Shown: piece after piece, positions 45,218-55,930 of the stretch
How positions within the stretch are numbered: the first letter of the stretch is position 1
How the letters are laid out: each line of letters starts with the position of its first letter
Assembly: GCF_000516985.1 (NCBI RefSeq)
Contig: NW_006917093.1
Span: 4,876,396 to 4,940,395 of the forward strand
Origin: Pestalotiopsis fici W106-1
Lineage: Eukaryota > Ascomycota > Sordariomycetes > Amphisphaeriales > Sporocadaceae
DNA length: 64,000 nt
Direction of reading: 5' to 3'
The notes under the pieces: generated by a model
Databases searched by the model: none
What the model saw: only the letters and a program-made list of their open reading frames with translations
What the model was told of the DNA's origin: nothing
Program-made: the position numbers and the translations under genes

Positions 45218-46110
45218 GGTGACGCGAGTGCAGGAATCGCCTTGCGATTTGGTAGGGAAGGGCAAGAATTGGTGTCTTTGAGATGCGAAGGCAGGGTTTT
45301 GACAGAATATCGGATGAAGGAAGTTTCTTGGGATTAGATGATATGACCAGGAATGATTTGAATTTTCTTGTTTGAAAAAGAGAAGGTAACCCAATTTTTT
45401 GTTCTGTGAATTGTGCGAGGGGTACACTCGTCGATTTGTTATTTGGAAGGTGCCTTTGACTGCCGAGATCGAATCGCTCTTTCCAGTTCAACTCGAAACA
45501 ACTCTAGGCAGAGAGACCTTGTGATTAATGCTGGTCATGAAGCAGTGGACTGCAAGTAGGATCTTGCCTAGTGATGACATATTCTCAATACAGGGGTGAA
45601 AGAAGCCCCAAGGATTCTGCTGTGTAAATCTGTAGGTATCAAATAAGGTATTATCTCTGGAAATATCCAGTCCATTGCGATGCTACTCGCAACTACTACG
45701 GACTGAGCCCGTATAGCTTAGTTGGAAATGATAACACCATTCGCTCAATCAATTAGTGTATATAGAAGTGACACACATATTTTTGTTTCATTTTTTCTTT
45801 AAACGTTGTCTCGACTATCCTTGTAATTTGCTGGTGTCTAAGAAACTGCTGGAAGCACTCGTGGTGCCATTGGACCTTCAATTAGACACCAATTCTCTAG
45901 GCATCATGTCCATGACTTTCTTTCGAACCACAAAGAGAATGATGAGCCGCGCTAAAAACAGATTTTCTTGCCACACACGAGAAGGGAGGAGATGTCCTGT
46001 AATGGTCATCATAATCTCACATATATTTGTCTAGATCTATACTTGATTAGAGCCATGGGTATCTCGTGGATGTTTAAATCACCTCATGAATCTATAATAC
46101 TCGCAACTAT
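45218..46110. other. intergenic between SWIM/RING gene 5' end and TGT gene 3' end
   Basis: Promoter of the SWIM/RING gene plus the 3' UTR of the next gene. At 45707-45724 a segment resembling a tRNA 5' half (GCCCGTATAGCTTAGTTGG) occurs, with no T-arm; see the rejected list. Confidence 0.5.
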
Positions 46111-47560
46111 CTAATCTGCAAGTAAATCTACCCCAACGCCCCTCAGTGCCTCTACAGCCCAGTTGGGATACTGTGCCTTGTCTGAATACAAATCTGCAAA
46201 GAACTGTCTCAGAAACGCCGGATACTTGTCCTCAATAATGGCATTCCGTACGTCTCCCATCAAGTGCAGCTGATACCAGACATTGTGTATGCTGAGCAGA
46301 TGCGCCGCCACCGTCTCTTTGCCCACGTTGTGGTGAACAAAAGCTCGCGTGATCTTGATCGCACCCTCACCCTTTCTGCAGCAGATGCAGCCACAGCCTT
46401 CCTCGAGGGGACCGAAGTCGGTGGCGAACTTGGAGTTCTTGATGTTCAACACGCCGTGCTTGGTAATGGCGTTGCCAAACCGAGCCGTCCTCGTCGGCCA
46501 CACACAGTCAAACATGTCGGCACCCAGGGCAACACTGACAACCAGGTCCTCGGGATAACCAATTCCCATCACATATCGTGGCTTCAGCTCTGGCAGGAGT
46601 TCGGTGCACGTTGCCACCACCCGACAAAAGTCGGCCTTGGCCTCACCGCCGCTCAGGCCGCCAATAGCAATACCGGGCGTATCCCTGGCCACCATTTCTT
46701 TGCAACACTCGCGACGCATCTCGGTGTCGAGGCCGCCCTGGATGATGCAGAAGAGATTCTGCCGATCCGGGTTCTTGTGCGCTTGAATGCAGCGATCGAG
46801 CCAGCGCACACTTCGGTCCATGGCCTCGCGCATTCGGGCCTTGTCTGGCGATGTGGTGACGAGCACATCATCAAGCTGCATCATAATATCACTGCCAATT
46901 GTATTTTGTAGCGAGATGGAATGCTCAGGGGTCAGGAGCATGGGAGTTCGGTCATGTGGACTCAGAAACCGCACACCCTCTTCCGTAATGGTAGCCAGGG
47001 ATAGCAAGCTGACCATCTGGAATCTACAAATGGGTTCAGGTTAGCCAAGATCAGCTCGACATGGTCATCAACCAGTATATAGTGAGATCGTACCCGCCAC
47101 TATCTGTGAGGATATTGTGGTCCCAGCCTTGCAGCTTGTGCGCTCCGCCAATGGCCTCAAGGGCCTCCTGGCCCGGCTTCAAACCGAGGTGGTAGGTGTT
47201 GTTTAGGCAGAGCCGACATCCTGTTTCTTCCAACTGCTCCGGTGTCAATCCCTTGAGCGAAGCCTGCGTTGCCACGGGCATGAAGATCGGAAGCGGTACC
47301 GAGCCATGCGGCAAGGTAAGGAGAGAAGCACGGGCCCGAGTTGTCTATGGCCCCCGTCATGTTAGAGGTGTATGTAAATATTTATATAATCGGGCAGCAA
47401 TCGGCGCTGGGGAGACCGAGGGGTCGGTAGGAGGGTGGGTGGGTAGATGGATAGGCTGGGCTGCATGGGATTGTTTTCTTACGGAGCAACGGGCAACCAG
47501 ATCAAAAGTCAGGGCAGCAGAAGACTGCGAGGCAATGACGTTGGCCATCCTCTCCAGCAT
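46111..47560 (-). CDS. queuine tRNA-ribosyltransferase catalytic subunit (eukaryotic TGT, QTRT1-like)
   Basis: Three exons, 47560-47483, 47344-47094 and 47023-46111, encode 413 residues. The enzyme swaps guanine-34 for queuine in GUN-anticodon tRNAs (Asp, Asn, His, Tyr). The sequence shows TRARAS..LPHGSVPLPIFMPVATQ, the general-acid/base Asp in LTDSGGFQMVS (Asp about 107), the nucleophile Asp in GADMFDCVWPTRTARFGNA (about 282) and a zinc site CGCICC (Cys320, Cys322, Cys325) with a later His. Splicing of both introns restores TGT motifs exactly. Fungi salvage queuine and need a second, non-catalytic subunit (QTRT2) not in this window. The ATG at 47548 is an alternative start. Budding yeast lacks this enzyme, so its presence fits a filamentous fungus. 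Confidence 0.95.
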
Positions 47561-49483
47561 TACCCTTTATTAGCCGTGGGGTCAAGGTTGAGGTACGTAG
47601 GTAGGTATGTAGGCAGGTTGGCGTAGGTAGTATCCAGCAGTACTTTTCCTCCCCTGTGAGAGGGCTGCACAATGTGCGTGTGGGTCAGCGTACCTGACGG
47701 AAAAGACCCTGGAACTGGCGCCGAGACAAGTCAAGATTTGTCCTTGAAAAATAAAGCTGGTCGTCAGCCTGCCACCATTACCCTTGATTGTTCGGCTTTT
47801 CCGCTGCTGCTGCTGTCGCTGGCCCCGTTGCGATTCGTGTAATGTAGGGAATCTAATAAGCTAGTGACCGTTGCCTGTTGCGCGATGCCGCAAGATCTGG
47901 AGAAAGAGGTTCAAAGTAGGTTCCTGTTGTTTGACCTGGCTTTGATTCAATTCCACGGACTAGAGTATTCCCAAAAATAGCTGCATCAGTACAATGATAT
48001 GACGGCACAAACTGAGAGTGACGTTCCGGTCGCTCAATGGTCCAGATGGCATGAAATTAGGGATACTGCTTGGCTTGGATGGCAATCTAGACTTCCACGC
48101 GCACTACACACACCAAGAAAATCGGATGAAATCTGAGGCTGTCAATGCTGAAAGGTTGCTTGCGAGGACTCGGGCTAGCTCGGGCTGAACCGAGCCAAAT
48201 TCAGCCTAGTGGACTTCTAGAAAGCTGTTTAGTGCAAATGCATTCTGTAGCATCCCCCGTCAAGGTACAGGGTAATTGAACAACAGCGTCTTGTTAAGAT
48301 CCAGCAGTGAGCACTGACTCCGTGTTTATTCAAGTGTAACCCCGTTGTTGCTCCCTTGCTGTAAGAAGTGAGTTTGTAGTCTTGATACAGATGACCTACA
48401 TATTTCACAGGTACGGTATTCCTGCTTATAATCCATCAACCCGTAATATAACTGCTTTCTGACAAGGATCTAGATCATATAGCCTGCACCATCGGGAGTC
48501 TACGGGCCTGGGGCCTACCAAGAATAATTCCCGAAGGGGTCCTGGGCAACTCTTCTTCTTTTGGCAATGGCCATTGCCCCCAACCAGCATGGTTGCGCCG
48601 CACAAATTGCAAACATCGTACGATGCGGATTTTCGTCCGTCTTGTCCCCTTGCTTCTGCAGTATGTATCCTCTACTAGAATAGGCAGCCCTGCAGCAGCC
48701 GCCCTTCAAGCACCGGCAATCGGAACGCAGATCGGGATGGCGCAGGCGGCATTCGGTTGACTGACGGGTCACGCGATGGTCAGTGCCAGCGCGAAAAGTG
48801 AGAAAAAGCAACGAGAAGGTGAGAGAAAAGGATGTCAGATGAAAACTTTTCCCCATCACCGACATTTGCTTCATATCATGCTGTTGTTGCTATTTTACAC
48901 CTCCAAGGCACTACACCACTCAACGTATTGAGTACTAGGTAGTAAGCCAACAAACAGAGTTCAATCTAACACATTGAGTAATCGTCATCTTTTATTCAAG
49001 TGTTCAGAGACATTTCAGCTGCTTCAGGCTTTTAGCACAGCACTCGCACGACATCCTGGGAAACCTCCAATCTACACTAAGCATCAACTGGGTTCATCCA
49101 TTACGGCTGTGGCTGCCCGAGGCGTACGGGGTCCTAAATGCGTGGCATTGCAGGGGTCACCCATTAAAGACTTTTGACATCCATGGCCTGATCTTTGTTC
49201 CGCCATGTGAGAGGGCGACTGACCATAATTTGTTCCAACGCCCGACTATCAACTCCCTCCCCACCTACATACTCCTAGAAAAGTTCTGACAACGGGAACT
49301 TGTTATTATACTTGGCAAGTGACCCAGTCGTCCCTGCTGAGCCTTAAAGGCTTTGATCGTACGACAAATGTCTTGAGCCCAGTACACATTGGGTCATACA
49401 AACTCTCTATACTCTTTCTCTCTCTCCCATCCTTGTCATCTGATTCGCTGCCCACTCGATTGAACCACGAGTCCGGAGAAACC
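47561..49483. promoter_or_regulatory. divergent intergenic region, TGT / 2EXR gene (1.9 kb)
   Basis: Upstream region of both genes. GTAGGTAGG-type short repeats occur near 47590-47630. No supported gene; a 119-codon minus-strand frame at 48515-48874 has no family similarity. Confidence 0.5.
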
Positions 49484-50194
49484 ATGTCGCATTTTTCCTC
49501 ATTTCACCTGTTCTCTTCACTGCCCACCGAGATACGGCTGGAGATATGGCAGTATAGCTGCTCATCACCACGGGTAGTCGAAGTCTACTACGACGCAAAG
49601 CTGGACCAATGTACAACCATTACACCACCGCCCGCCATTCTCCAGGCCTGCTCCGAGGCTCGGCGTGAAGCTCTGCGCATCTACAAGCCGCTTTTTGGCA
49701 CCTCGACGCATCGGGCCAGGATTTACTTTCACCCCCAGCTCGATACTCTCTACATACCACGGCCGCCGTCCATGGGGTACGACGACAATGCCAGGGACTT
49801 TGCCGAGCTGTGCACGGGAGCTTCCGAGGTTGTCAACTTGGCCCTCGACCACGTCAACCCCGCCATTAGGAAACCGTGGGAGACGTACAACAAGTATGCC
49901 TTGATGTCGAGCTTCCCCAAGGTCATGGAAGTCTACCTGGTGCTCGACTCGGTCGTAAATTGCGATCGTGCGGTCGGGAACAATGGCAACAGTGCAAAAC
50001 ACGGCTTCATCAAGTTGGCCGAGCCATTGGGCGACCCGACGGAGATTTGCAAACTACTCCAGGATGTCAAGATGTCCTTCACGTACGAGGTTGGTGCAGA
50101 TTTTGGGACAGATGGAGGCGCTGAAGGAGTGCCAGAGCCGCCAGTCTTGGTTCTCAAGGCAAAGGTGGAAACCGACTATCTCCGGCTACTATGA
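49484..50194 (+). CDS. 2EXR-domain protein (fungal, unknown function)
   Basis: Single exon, 236 residues from the ATG at 49484 (MSHFSSFHLFSSLPTEIRLEIWQYS). The opening FHLFSSLPTEIRLEIW is the hallmark of the 2EXR domain, an F-box-like module expanded in filamentous fungi, and ILQACSEARREALRIYKPLF is its second conserved block. Longer in-frame sequence upstream starts only at GTG and is not used. The remainder (RIYFHPQLDTLYIPRP, FPKVMEVYLVLDS) follows the usual 2EXR layout. Molecular function is unknown for the family; a role in substrate recognition is only a guess. Confidence 0.85.
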   Translation: MSHFSSFHLFSSLPTEIRLEIWQYSCSSPRVVEVYYDAKLDQCTTITPPPAILQACSEARREALRIYKPLFGTSTHRARIYFHPQLDTLYIPRPPSMGYDDNARDFAELCTGASEVVNLALDHVNPAIRKPWETYNKYALMSSFPKVMEVYLVLDSVVNCDRAVGNNGNSAKHGFIKLAEPLGDPTEICKLLQDVKMSFTYEVGADFGTDGGAEGVPEPPVLVLKAKVETDYLRLL

Positions 50195-51376
50195 TGCAGT
50201 TGACATTGGAAAACCTTTGACAATTGCTGCGTACTCAACATCAATACCAGAGCCTCGGGGTTTAAATGGCTAGAAAGGAACCCGCGATCTTTTCAACTGT
50301 GTGTGCCACGCAAATCGAGCAGTTTTATCGCACGCATGAGCGAGGCAGATATATTGCGAAGGGACATTAATAAAATGGGTGAAGAGTTGTAATAAGTACA
50401 ACCCTCCATGCATCAAACTATAATAGGGGTAAGTGCATCTCAGTCGCATCGACGACTGTGTATAAATAACAAAAGCCGCAAGGCGGGAAATGGAGGCCAT
50501 TGGGGGATTGCATCGGCTGCAAGGAGTTAATGAACGGTCATTTTTGGGTCATGGGATGGGAAGCATCAACATTGTCGGCGTTTGATATGAGTTTATTGCG
50601 GTAGATAGTACTATCAAACACTATACCAACATCTATCGGAGAGGGGGACATATTATGTACCCTTTGTTGTGTTTCCCAATTAAGACCTTGGAATCTGCAA
50701 AACTTTACATGCATGGCCTAGGGTACTGTTGGAAGCAGTCCACGCAGCACTTGATGACACTCGCCGACACAAACGATTGTTGTAGTTGGTGACATTTCCT
50801 GGGCATCTTGAATACCTGTGTTAGCTCAAGTCCTTGAAAGGGCCGCGCTGTCTGAGGTTCGATGTGGGAATAAATCCTACTATTGTACATACCAGTCTTC
50901 CAGTTTCCCCCGAGTAACTGGACCGTTTACACAGCGCAGGGGACAGATATACAAGATGGTTTCAGCCCTTGCACTATATGACCAGAGACGACTATGGTGA
51001 TAATGATAGACTGGAACCGGTTTGAACAAAGTGCCGCCAAGCAGTTGAGAAATAGACACCTATATATCTAGAGAGAAAAAAAAGTTCCAATATGCTCATG
51101 CCCGATGCCCGATGCCCAACTGCCCATTTCATTAGAGTGTAATTCTTGTCAGTCTCAACCATCAAATTGGAAAGATACCAAACTGCAATGGAGATCATGT
51201 CAAACCGTTTGTAGTATCTCATCAATTTTCCGTTTCCATTGCAAACGAGGAAAGCACGTCTTTTGTGCGTCTGGCTATTGTTACCCGCTTCGATATGTAG
51301 GCTCCCGCCATCAAGCTACATCATCATCGCTACTGCCATCTTGTTCCAACCAAGAAACAAAGACAACACATCAAAT
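50195..51376. other. intergenic (1.2 kb)
   Basis: Between the 2EXR gene and the tRNA. No gene, repeat or structured element is recognised. Confidence 0.55.
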
Positions 51377-51448
51377 GGGGGTGTGGTCGAGTGGCAAGAC
51401 ATTCGCTTCGCAAGCGAAGGATCCCGAGTTCGAACCTCGGCATCTCCA
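51377..51448 (+). tRNA. tRNA-Ala, anticodon CGC
   Basis: A 72-nt cloverleaf without intron. The acceptor stem GGGGGTG pairs with CATCTCC, with discriminator A at 51448. The anticodon stem-loop TTCGC-TTCGCAA-GCGAA has CGC in the middle of the loop, reading GCG alanine codons. The T-arm is CCGAG-TTCGAAC-CTCGG. The third acceptor pair is G3-U70, the identity element of alanine tRNAs, which supports the call. A run of 12 T's follows. Confidence 0.93.
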
Positions 51449-51452
51449 TTGC

Positions 51453-51464
51453 TTTTTTTTTTTT
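51453..51464 (+). terminator. RNA polymerase III terminator
   Basis: Twelve consecutive T's, four bases after the tRNA-Ala 3' end, is the standard Pol III stop signal. Confidence 0.85.
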
Positions 51465-52349
51465 CCTTCTCAACTCTTTCTTTCTAGTCATCTTTCCTGC
51501 TTACCATTATTTATATCTTTATTTTTCACCATCTTCTAAACTGTTCAGCATACGCACCTCTCTATCCAGGTCAACAGATAGCCCCATTTTCATGTTTACA
51601 TCCAATCCTGTCCCTTTAGATCTGTTAGACCTGGTCACCGACACGCACGGGTCCATCACGCGAGTGTCAGGGTGAGCCAGCCAGAGATTCATCATCCATT
51701 ATGTGTGTGTGGGCTTGTGCCGGTTTCCAGTTCATCAGAACAAGCAGAAAAGACTGTTCGAGCTCCAGGCGCGTAGACTCTGATGAGTCTCACATCCAAG
51801 TAGTTCATGCGATCGATGTGGCTTGTGCAATATCTCTTAGTATCATATCTTGATACTCTGAAAGCGCCCGTATTTGATTTTGGATTCTCCATGATCGATA
51901 TGCCAATGACCACCCACAAGAAGACCAAACGCCCGAGCAATGGATCAAAAGGCCAAACAGGTGTTGTTTTTTGTCCACCGGAGACGTGGCCGCCAGCGTC
52001 ATGGAACAGTGTTAATATTTGGGTAACAGGGCACAATTGTATTTGTCTCCCACCTCTAACCAGCTGTTGTAGTTTCCCGCGAATGCTCGTGCTGAGTTTG
52101 TGATGCTAGCCAAGCCTTATATTATGAAAAAAAGGTTCATTCAATGTATCTGAAATCACTGCCCCAAATGTCTAATGATTATTTGAATTTGTATTGTAGT
52201 TCACTTAAAACCTGTCTGTGGCTTTCTTGGGTAACACCATGCTCCCTATGATGGGCAAATTTCACCATCAACATATAGCAGTACGCCTGCTCATTTGTAA
52301 CCATTTGTTAAATGCCCTAGTTCCCTCGATCACGACAACCTCCAACTCT
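51465..52349. other. intergenic between tRNA-Ala and Rab GDI gene
   Basis: Holds the GDI 3' UTR. No other gene is seen. Confidence 0.55.
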
Positions 52350-54303
52350 CTATTCCTCAGACACCTGAAGACCCTCTCGCAGGCCCTCAACCTTGAGCTC
52401 CTCACCCGTAGCACGCTTGTAGATATCTTGCACGTCGTCGGTGGTGGTCTCAAAGTGCGAAGTGGCATCGTAGCTCTTGGAGATGAAGATGTTGTCCTTG
52501 GAACCATCCTCAAGAGGCTCGTACAGCGGGATAGGGGGGCCCTGTAGGATTTCCAGTTAGCCGGACCGTCCCATATGCACATACATGTGTCTGTTGATCT
52601 CAAACTTACCAGGAATTGCTCCTCAATCTGGCCAAGACGCTCCAGACCAGGCTGGAGCTCGAGGTGGTGGTTGGCAGAGGTCTCGGCAATGGTCGAGACG
52701 ATGGCAATGTAGTAGCCCTTGGGGCAAACGTTGTGTGCCGAGGAGATACAAGCAATGTAGATATCGTTCTTGCGGCCAACCTGGGACTGGGGAATGATGA
52801 GCTGAGCCGAGTCGGCGTCACCGGTACCAGCCAGAGGGTGCTTCAGCACGCAGATGGCCTTCAGGACGTGGCCGACGACCTTCACCTTCTGGGGGAAGTA
52901 GCTGGGGTCACCAAGGATGAACTTGGCCTTGGTCTCAAACTTCATCTCGGGCTCAATACCGCCCATGGTGGCCTTGATTCCGACGGCCTTGCTGCCTTCG
53001 TACAGAACCTCGTCGACAGAGGTGTTCAACATGTAGGTACCTCCGTAGATGGCCGACAGACGGGCAAAGCCCTGGGGGAGCTCGCCGAGACCGTACAGGG
53101 GGTAGATGTAGGGAGACTTTCCGTAGCGAGCCACCGAGTTACCGTAAAGGCGAATGCGCTCAATGGCCTCCGGAGCCTTACCGACGGCAGTGAGGTAGCT
53201 GTCATCGAGATACAGAGCCATGGCGTGGCCAATAAAGTCCCGGGTGCCGGTCTCGAGGCCAAACTTGTCGTAGACATCCTTCATGGAGACCGAGGAGAGG
53301 TCGAGACCTGAATGTCGTGGATTCGTCAGTCTGCATGACTTGCAACATGGTGATTCACTTGGATCACTCACCCTTGTGCGTGCTGGCATCGGCAGCGTCA
53401 AAAGTGCCTACCCACTCGATGAAGCTCTTCATACGGCGCTTCTCGAAGATGCCCATGAGGGGCGATCGCAGAGCTTCGGCGGCATCTGAGGGCACCTTGG
53501 CAACGGTGGCCTTGGAGGCAGCGCCTTGCTGGACGTAGCTGCCAGCAACCTGCTTGAACTCGAGGTAGCGGGTGACATCGGTAGAGACCAGGATGTTGGT
53601 CAGCTCTCCAGACGACATCAGCAGCTTGGGCACCAGGTCGATGTTCCAGTCTGCGGGACGGCCATACTTCTCCCAGGGCTTGGAGCCTTCTTGGAAGTTT
53701 CCGTACTTCTTGAATAGCTGTTTGTGATTGTCTTAGCCTGACTTGTTCCTATGTTCTATGGGTTTGGGCCGTGGTAGCGGTGGGTGAGGTTGATGATGGA
53801 TAGGGGTTAGGGGTTCAAGCTCGGCGGACCACCATGGGAATGAAGAGTAGAATCGTACCGTTTCGAGGTTCACTGAAGCAGCCTCTCTGTTGTAAAGTTG
53901 ATTAGTTGACATTCCAGGATAGACAAGATCTAAGGGGGAAAAGACTATTACTCACCCTCCGTAGTGGTCGTTGCGGTCAATGTGCAACACCTTCTTGCCC
54001 TTGACACTGAGAACACTTTATGCACCATGCTGATTAGCTCCTTGCTCTGGTTTTCAACGCTGTACAGTTGATCAAACCTACCCAGAGAGAATACACTCGG
54101 TCAGACCTGCGATTTCCTTGCGCGTCAGCCATCGTGCTCATATAGCAGCGTCGTTGTTCTTCTTCTGCCATCAACCGTGCCGGAGCTCCTGAACCCCACC
54201 AAGGAGGCACGCGGAAGAGCAGCACAGCAGACTTGCGGTGCGGGGCAGCAAACTCACCAGTGCCGAGCACAATGACATCGTATTCGGGGGCGATCTCATC
54301 CAT
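52350..54303 (-). CDS. GDI1: Rab GDP-dissociation inhibitor
   Basis: Seven exons (5'->3'): 54303-54258, 54106-54082, 54015-53956, 53886-53859, 53717-53372, 53307-52610 and 52541-52350; 464 residues, the normal GDI length. The N-terminus MDEIAPEYDVIVLGTGLTECILSG and VLHIDRNDHYGGEAASVNLE is built from four tiny exons (46, 25, 60 and 28 nt) and matches the GDI/REP Rab-binding platform. Further family segments are WNIDLVPKLLMSSGELTNIL, RRMKSFIEWVGTFD, TRDFIGHAMALYLDD, YPLYGLGELPQGFARLSAIYGGTYML and GPPIPLYEPLED. The protein extracts GDP-bound prenylated Rab GTPases from membranes and returns them to donor compartments, so it is needed for vesicle traffic. The exon 3 acceptor reads AAAG. Confidence 0.95.
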
Positions 54304-55048
54304 GGTGTCGTGTGTGTTTTGTTTGCTGAGAGGGTATCAAAAGAAGAGAAAGAGTCGTAGAGTTGATAGCAACTAGTAACCAAGAAGAAAACGCAAGAGA
54401 AATGCTTCTTCTGGGGGAGTGAAAGAGAAAAAGTATCGGTGAAAGGGATGGCCGTTCTGGTGTTGTTCAATAAGGCCCCCGTTGGAGCTGCAACTTAGAC
54501 CCATTTTGGGTCTGCAACCAATTGGCGGGGTCCCGCTTCGCATTTGGGGGGGCTCCAGTGCTCCATTGCCTGAGATGTGTCCCAGATGATCGCCATAGTC
54601 AATGCAGCTATCCGACCCAGGATCCTCAATTCTAATCCCAAATAGTCTGTCTGTCTGCCTGCCTAGTACTATGATTAGAACTGATGTCTCTTATTTCCAC
54701 AATGTCAAACCAGAGACGGTTTTGCCTGAGAGCTTCGATTCTTATGGTGTCGCTCTCGAAGACTACTACTATCACAGGCAATGCGGCTCAATGTGATCTG
54801 CAAACAACACTAGGCTCTCTAGTACAAGGACGCCCATCATAAGCATTTTATGGAGCTGGCTTGTGCTCTAGGACGCAATGTCCAGAATATATTACACAAT
54901 TTTACAGTACCCGGCTCCTATTCTCGAAGCCCATGGCCGTGCGAATCTATGACTCCCCCATTAGGTGTACAGACTCCTGGATTGAGCTCCGTGCGTCTCC
55001 ACGCCTTATATAGTACATCTCAATATATTGCACACTAGAAGCCACTCG
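54304..55048. promoter_or_regulatory. upstream region of GDI1
   Basis: About 745 bp between GDI1 and the 3' end of the mitoribosomal gene. Pyrimidine-rich on the coding strand of GDI1 near its start. No other feature is recognised. Confidence 0.5.
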
Positions 55049-55930
55049 TTATGTCCTGGACACGGGCTGGCTGTCTGCTGACTTTGGTAGGGCGGATGGG
55101 TCAATCGTCACTTCTACAGGCTTTCCAGTCTCTTGTCTTGCACCCTCGGCCTCGATTGCCGGGGCACCTGCCACCTCTTCATCAAAATAGTTCTTCGGGG
55201 TGTATGGGTTGTTCGTGTTGGCGAGATCGACCTCCGGATCTTGCTCGGCCAGGTCCCTCGCGTCCTCCCATGCGTAATAACGCTCAGTGAGGGCCTGCTT
55301 AATAGACTTCATTGTCTTTGATACCTGTCAAAAGGGGAAGGGAAATTAGCATGGTCCACATATCACGATGGCTTCGTGTTCTTCTGGAAAACGTACCGCT
55401 CGCATCCTCTCCTTGCTCTCCTCCTCGCCCGTCTTGAACTTGAGTCTCGTCCTCTCCCTGCTCGCCGTTGCGATTCTGTTCCTCTCCTTCACGCAGACCC
55501 ACCACAGCTTGTGCAGGTCATCCCAGCTCTTGTGTCGCAGTTCTTCAACAGTCCAAGAGCGTCCATGTTGTGCCTCAGCTTCCGGATCCAGTAATGACCT
55601 CTCCTTGTCGTAGAAGAACTCGTACAAGCCATGCTTGGGATCTGTCTTGACCTCGTCCGCCGGGTTATACTCGGCTGGCTCAGGTAGTTCGTAGCCATCA
55701 ACTGCCATGCGTGCCTTTGTTCCGGATCGATAGATTGCCGAGAGACCTCGAAGTCTGCTGTTGTCACGCCTGGGCTTGCGCATCTCGAGCGAGGCAGTGG
55801 TCGAGAAAGGGGCCGATGCAGAGTTCGGGGACGAGCGCGCGGCCAGAGCCAGGCATTGCGAGGGAGCGCGCTGAGTAGAACGCTGCAGAATCCGACCGAT
55901 CACCGGTCGGATGGTTGTTGGACTAGCCAT
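55049..55930 (-). CDS. MRPL4: mitochondrial ribosomal protein uL29m
   Basis: Two exons, 55930-55397 and 55324-55049, encode 269 residues. The start MASPTTIRPVIGRILQRSTQ is Arg-rich and lacks acids, a mitochondrial presequence. The MRP-L47/uL29 domain follows: HGLYEFFYDKERSLLDPEAE, HGRSWTVEELRHKSWDDLHKLWWVCVKERNRIATASRER, then KSIKQALTERYYAWEDARDLAE after the intron. This is the standard Mrpl4 pattern of the mitochondrial large subunit near the exit tunnel. The C-terminal about 50 residues (PALEAEG-like, Pro/Glu-rich) are variable in fungi. A longer in-frame extension upstream begins at 56140, but the ATG at 55930 gives the typical protein. Confidence 0.93.

Noticed and set aside
45707..45724. 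tRNA-like 5' half (GCCCGTATAGCTTAGTTGG)
   Set aside because: No anticodon stem, T-arm or matching acceptor strand follows; at most a fragment.
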